NCBI GenBank assembly: GCA_016938455.1
Contig: JAFGUQ010000232.1
Span: 1 to 38,689, forward strand
Origin: Clostridia bacterium
GTDB lineage: Bacteria; Bacillota; Clostridia; DUPQ01
Direction: 5' to 3'
Length of the DNA stretch: 38,689 nucleotides
Part shown: piece by piece, positions 35,114 through 38,689 of the stretch
Layout of the letters: every line of letters begins with the position of its first letter
Position numbering within the stretch: position 1 is the first letter of the stretch
Notes under the pieces: model-generated
What the model was told of the DNA's origin: nothing
The model's database searches: none
The model's input: only the letters and a program-made list of their open reading frames with translations
Program-made: the position numbers and the translations under genes

Positions 35114-36514
35114 GTGGTTTTTTCAAGTATCAGCTTTATCTATTATTTTTTACCGGTCATTCTGATTATCTATTTTTCAGTTCCGAAACCGCTTAAAAAT
35201 ATGGTACTGCTGGTTGGAAGCCTTATATTTTATGCTTTCAGTGAGCCGGTCTATGTACTTCTCTTATTATTTTCAAGCTTAGTTGATTTCATTCACGGGA
35301 TAATCATTGAGAACAACAGAGGAAACAAAAAAGCAAAAAGGGCATTGATTTCATCAATTGTTATCAATATCGCTCTTTTAGCTTTTTTTAAATATTCAGA
35401 TTTTATCATTTTAAATATCAACACAATCTTTGACATGAATATTCACTCACTTGGGTTGCGTCTGCCTGTGGGAATCAGTTTTTATACCTTTCAGACAATG
35501 AGTTACACTATCGACGTTTATAGAGGTCAAGCCAAGGTTCAGAGAAATCTTCTAAAACTTGCCACTTATGTTTCTTTGTTTCCCCAGCTGATTGCCGGTC
35601 CAATTGTCCGTTACAGGGATATTCAGGAGCAGATAGACAGCAGAGAAAGTAGCTATGATCTTTTTGCCGGTGGAATAAGCAGGTTTGTGATCGGACTGTC
35701 AAAAAAAGTGATATTAGCGAATACCTTAGGCGAATTAAGTGTGCTGATATCAAATACAGGAAGTCCATCAGTAATTTTTTACTGGATGGGTGCCATTGCT
35801 TTTACACTTCAAATCTATTTTGACTTTTCAGGATACAGTGATATGGCAATAGGATTAGGTAGAATGTTCGGCTTTAAATTCATGGAGAATTTCAACTATC
35901 CGTATATTTCCAAAAGCATTACTGAGTTCTGGAGAAGATGGCATATGTCACTCAGTTCGTGGTTTCGTGATTATGTTTATATTCCTCTTGGGGGAAACAG
36001 AGGGACAAAAATATCCTGGCTCAGAAACATTCTGATAGTATGGCTGCTTACAGGACTATGGCATGGTGCAAGCTGGAACTTTATCATCTGGGGACTTTTT
36101 TTCGGATTGATACTGGTGCTTGAGAAGGTGTTTTTGCTGAAAATTCTTGAAAAAACACCGGGAGTATTCAACCATATCTATGTTATTTTTCTGGTGATTA
36201 TTTCTTTTGTCATTTTTAACAGTGATAATCTTTGCAGTGCTTTTCTTAATTTGAAAGGCATGTTCGGTTTTCTTGATATTCCGTTCATTAATAGAGAAAC
36301 TGTTTATTACCTTAGAAGTTATCTGGGCTTTTTCATTGTAGCCTTTGCCGGAACAACCCCCATGATGAAAATGGGTTTTGACAGATTGAAAAAACGTGGA
36401 ACATGGAAAATTATGGAGTTTATACAACCTGCAGGGTTGTTGACGCTGATGATTATTGTGACAGGGTACATAGTGGATTCATCTTTTAATCCATTTTTGT
36501 ATTTCAGGTTTTAA
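35114..36514 (+). CDS. MBOAT family O-acyltransferase (AlgI/DltB-like)
   Basis: Multi-TM; LPVGISFYTFQTMSYTIDVYRG, FPQLIAGPIVRY, FDFSGYSDMAIGLGRMFGF, SITEFWRRWHMSLSSWFRDYVYIPLGGNRG, LTGLWHGASWNF. Confidence 0.95.
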   Translation: MVFSSISFIYYFLPVILIIYFSVPKPLKNMVLLVGSLIFYAFSEPVYVLLLLFSSLVDFIHGIIIENNRGNKKAKRALISSIVINIALLAFFKYSDFIILNINTIFDMNIHSLGLRLPVGISFYTFQTMSYTIDVYRGQAKVQRNLLKLATYVSLFPQLIAGPIVRYRDIQEQIDSRESSYDLFAGGISRFVIGLSKKVILANTLGELSVLISNTGSPSVIFYWMGAIAFTLQIYFDFSGYSDMAIGLGRMFGFKFMENFNYPYISKSITEFWRRWHMSLSSWFRDYVYIPLGGNRGTKISWLRNILIVWLLTGLWHGASWNFIIWGLFFGLILVLEKVFLLKILEKTPGVFNHIYVIFLVIISFVIFNSDNLCSAFLNLKGMFGFLDIPFINRETVYYLRSYLGFFIVAFAGTTPMMKMGFDRLKKRGTWKIMEFIQPAGLLTLMIIVTGYIVDSSFNPFLYFRF

Positions 36515-36516
36515 AG

Positions 36517-37605
36517 ATGAAAAATAAGCTGACAGTTTTATTATTCATACTATTGATTACAGGTTCTTTACTGGCTAACATAGTGCTTCAGGACAGTGCT
36601 GTTTCATACAGCGAGAGAAGAAAACTGATTCAATTCAATGATGTTGAGTATGACTTGCAGTTCAGTGAGAATTTTGAAAAATATGCCTTGGACCAGTTTT
36701 TTTTAAGAGACTATTTCAGAAAGCTGAAAGGATTGACTGACCTGCACATTTTTGGGAAGACTGATAATAACGGGTTATATATGACAGAACATAATGTTTT
36801 TAAATTAGAATACCCGTTAAACAGTGAAAGTGTAGATGGAATGAGCGAAAAAATCAACAAGATATATGAGTTGTATTTAGAAGGTCATAAAGTATATTAT
36901 TCGATTATCCCTGATAAAAATTACTTTATCAAAGACAGCAGGTTTCTCACTATGGATTATGATCAAATGTTCAAGAGGCTGAGAGAAAATATCACTGGGG
37001 ATATTTCCTATATCAGCATATTTGACAGTTTGACCCTAGATGATTACTATTTTACTGATCATCACTGGAAGCAGAGTCACTTAAACAAGGTAATTGATCA
37101 GTTAGGACAGTTTATGGAATTTGAAAATGATTTTGATTTAAATGATTTTGAAGAGAAATCATATTTCCCGTTTTATGGTGCCTATTACGGCCAGGCATCA
37201 ATTAATATGAATCCGGATACACTAGTCTATCTTGATAATGATGATATCAGCCATTTAAAGATTTCGTTAGTTGAAGATTTCACGGATAAAGTGATCATGG
37301 AAGGAATATATGATGAATCCGCACTGGGAGGCATTGACTCTTATGATCTGTTTTTATATGGCTCAAAACCAATTGTCATCATAGAAAATGACAAAGCGAA
37401 GACGGACAGGGAGCTGATTGTTTTCAAGGATTCCTTCGCAAATAGTCTGGTACCGCTGTTGGCTTCAACATATAGTAGAATAACACTGATTGACTTACGG
37501 CTGGTTAATCACCGTGTACTTGATCAGTTTATTGATTTTGACAATCAGGAAGTACTCTTCTTATATAGTACTCTGATTGTCAATCACAGTGAGATACTGA
37601 AATGA
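36517..37605 (+). CDS. DHHW/AlgX-like accessory protein of polysaccharide O-acetylation
   Basis: N-terminal TM, YFTDHHWKQSHLNKVID (DHHW motif), LIVFKDSFANSLVPLLASTYSRITLIDLR (DSF motif); 2 bp after MBOAT. Confidence 0.87.
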   Translation: MKNKLTVLLFILLITGSLLANIVLQDSAVSYSERRKLIQFNDVEYDLQFSENFEKYALDQFFLRDYFRKLKGLTDLHIFGKTDNNGLYMTEHNVFKLEYPLNSESVDGMSEKINKIYELYLEGHKVYYSIIPDKNYFIKDSRFLTMDYDQMFKRLRENITGDISYISIFDSLTLDDYYFTDHHWKQSHLNKVIDQLGQFMEFENDFDLNDFEEKSYFPFYGAYYGQASINMNPDTLVYLDNDDISHLKISLVEDFTDKVIMEGIYDESALGGIDSYDLFLYGSKPIVIIENDKAKTDRELIVFKDSFANSLVPLLASTYSRITLIDLRLVNHRVLDQFIDFDNQEVLFLYSTLIVNHSEILK

Positions 37606-37607
37606 GA

Positions 37608-38597
37608 TTATTTTATAGACACCCATGCACCGGTTTCTGCAGATTCAAATACAGCATCAATGGTTTTCATGTTTTCTAAACTGTCCTGCAAAGAGAATGG
37701 GAGATCCGAATTATTATTGATGGCATCAGCAAAGGCATCAAACATAATGAGATACTGATTAGCAGGTTCAAATTCAATGATCTGATTTGTCTGGCTGTTT
37801 ATCAGATGAATTGCTCCTTTGATTTCACTTATGTCATTAAATGGAATGGTGACTGAAATCATTCCACTTGTTCCGTATATCTTTACTTCCTGCTGAGGAA
37901 AGCTGGTAGTTGATGTGGTGAAAAGTGCTCTGGAATCACCAAAATCAAGTATGGAAGAAGTAATGCTGTCTGTCTTGAAAACATCATGTTCAGTCATTAG
38001 CGAGATGGCTCTTAATGGAGCTTTGCCTAAAATGAATCTTGCGGAATTAATAGCATAACATCCGATATCCATTAAGGCACCACCGCCAACTTCTTTTATG
38101 TTTCTAATGTTGGTTGGATCTTGATTGTTATATGAAAAAACAGTATGAATTTGAGTTACTTTTCCGATATATCCTAAATCAACAAGATCTTTGGCTTTCT
38201 GCCATTTCGGATGGAATCTGTACATGAAAGCTTCCATGACTTTGTATTTGGAATTTTTTACATATTCCATGACTTCAACGGTTTCAGCAGCGTTCATAGT
38301 CAAAGGTTTTTCACAAAGCACATGTTTTTCAGCATCAATGCATTTATATATCCAGTCTTTATGCATATGATTTGGCAGAGGAATGAAAACAGCTTCTATT
38401 TCGCTGTCCTGCAACAAATCATCATATGAACCATAATGTTTTTTAATGCCGAATCTATTGGCAGCATCTTTAGCTTTTTCAATGTTTCTGGAAGCGATTC
38501 CATATATTTCGACTTTATCTGACTGCATCAGCGGAAGAACAATCCTGGTCAGAAAATGATTAGATACTCCTAATACACCAATTTTCATTTTATTCAT
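37608..38597 (-). CDS. Gfo/Idh/MocA family oxidoreductase
   Basis: MNKMKIGVLGVSNHFLTRIVLPLMQSDKVEIYGIASRN, PLPNHMHKDWIYKCIDAEKHVLCEKPLTMNAAET; start chosen at 38597 on RBS GAGAGGA. Confidence 0.92.
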   Translation of the reverse strand: MNKMKIGVLGVSNHFLTRIVLPLMQSDKVEIYGIASRNIEKAKDAANRFGIKKHYGSYDDLLQDSEIEAVFIPLPNHMHKDWIYKCIDAEKHVLCEKPLTMNAAETVEVMEYVKNSKYKVMEAFMYRFHPKWQKAKDLVDLGYIGKVTQIHTVFSYNNQDPTNIRNIKEVGGGALMDIGCYAINSARFILGKAPLRAISLMTEHDVFKTDSITSSILDFGDSRALFTTSTTSFPQQEVKIYGTSGMISVTIPFNDISEIKGAIHLINSQTNQIIEFEPANQYLIMFDAFADAINNNSDLPFSLQDSLENMKTIDAVFESAETGAWVSIK

Positions 38598-38689
38598 AAT
38601 ATCCTCTCTCATATATCTATTTATTTCCTCTGTTTTTCTCCCGTTTTCGTAGAATTTCATATACATTTAATTTATTTGCCATCAGCTAA

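Noticed and set aside
1-38689. tRNA/rRNA genes, CRISPR arrays, transposases or prophage genes
   Set aside because: None recognised by reading; no repeat-spacer periodicity and no integrase/transposase ORFs in the track. A tRNAscan/Infernal run would be needed to exclude small RNAs.

Overview
This 38.7 kb window comes from an AT-rich, Firmicutes-like genome and contains about 31 protein-coding genes, one of them truncated at the left edge. I saw no tRNA, rRNA, CRISPR array or transposon. The most notable region is ~1-10.9 kb. It contains the core of a Listeria-type flavin-based extracellular electron transfer (EET/FLEET) locus: an ApbE-type FMN transferase lipoprotein (FmnB-like), an NDH-2 fused to a C-terminal membrane domain, a NusG-domain-II protein (EetA-like), a Gx-transporter-family protein (EetB-like) and a polyprenyl diphosphate synthase (DmkB-like). 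It sits next to a tightly packed ubiD-ubiA-ubiX / ABC-importer cluster in place of the MenA-like DmkA. The ABC ATPase start codon overlaps the UbiX stop codon, which suggests a quinone-precursor uptake and maturation module. No canonical flavinylation motif (DxxSGAT/S) is evident in an extracytosolic protein here. A degenerate version, D-[AG]-V-T-[TA]-A-S, occurs twice in the adjacent lipoprotein and once in the predicted external loop of the NDH-2. Three Rex-like inverted repeats lie in intergenic regions of this block. The rest of the window encodes a class I ribonucleotide reductase, tandem DUF5050-like surface proteins, a PAS-GGDEF protein, a 2-oxoacid:ferredoxin oxidoreductase, an MFS transporter, an unassigned glycyl radical enzyme with its activase, a TetR gene with a perfect 30-bp palindromic operator, a large IPT/PKD lipoprotein with an HExxH motif, MutY, a GAF-type fRMsr, a heparinase II/III-like protein, an MBOAT/DHHW acetylation pair and a Gfo/Idh/MocA oxidoreductase. 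All assignments come from reading motifs; no searches were run.
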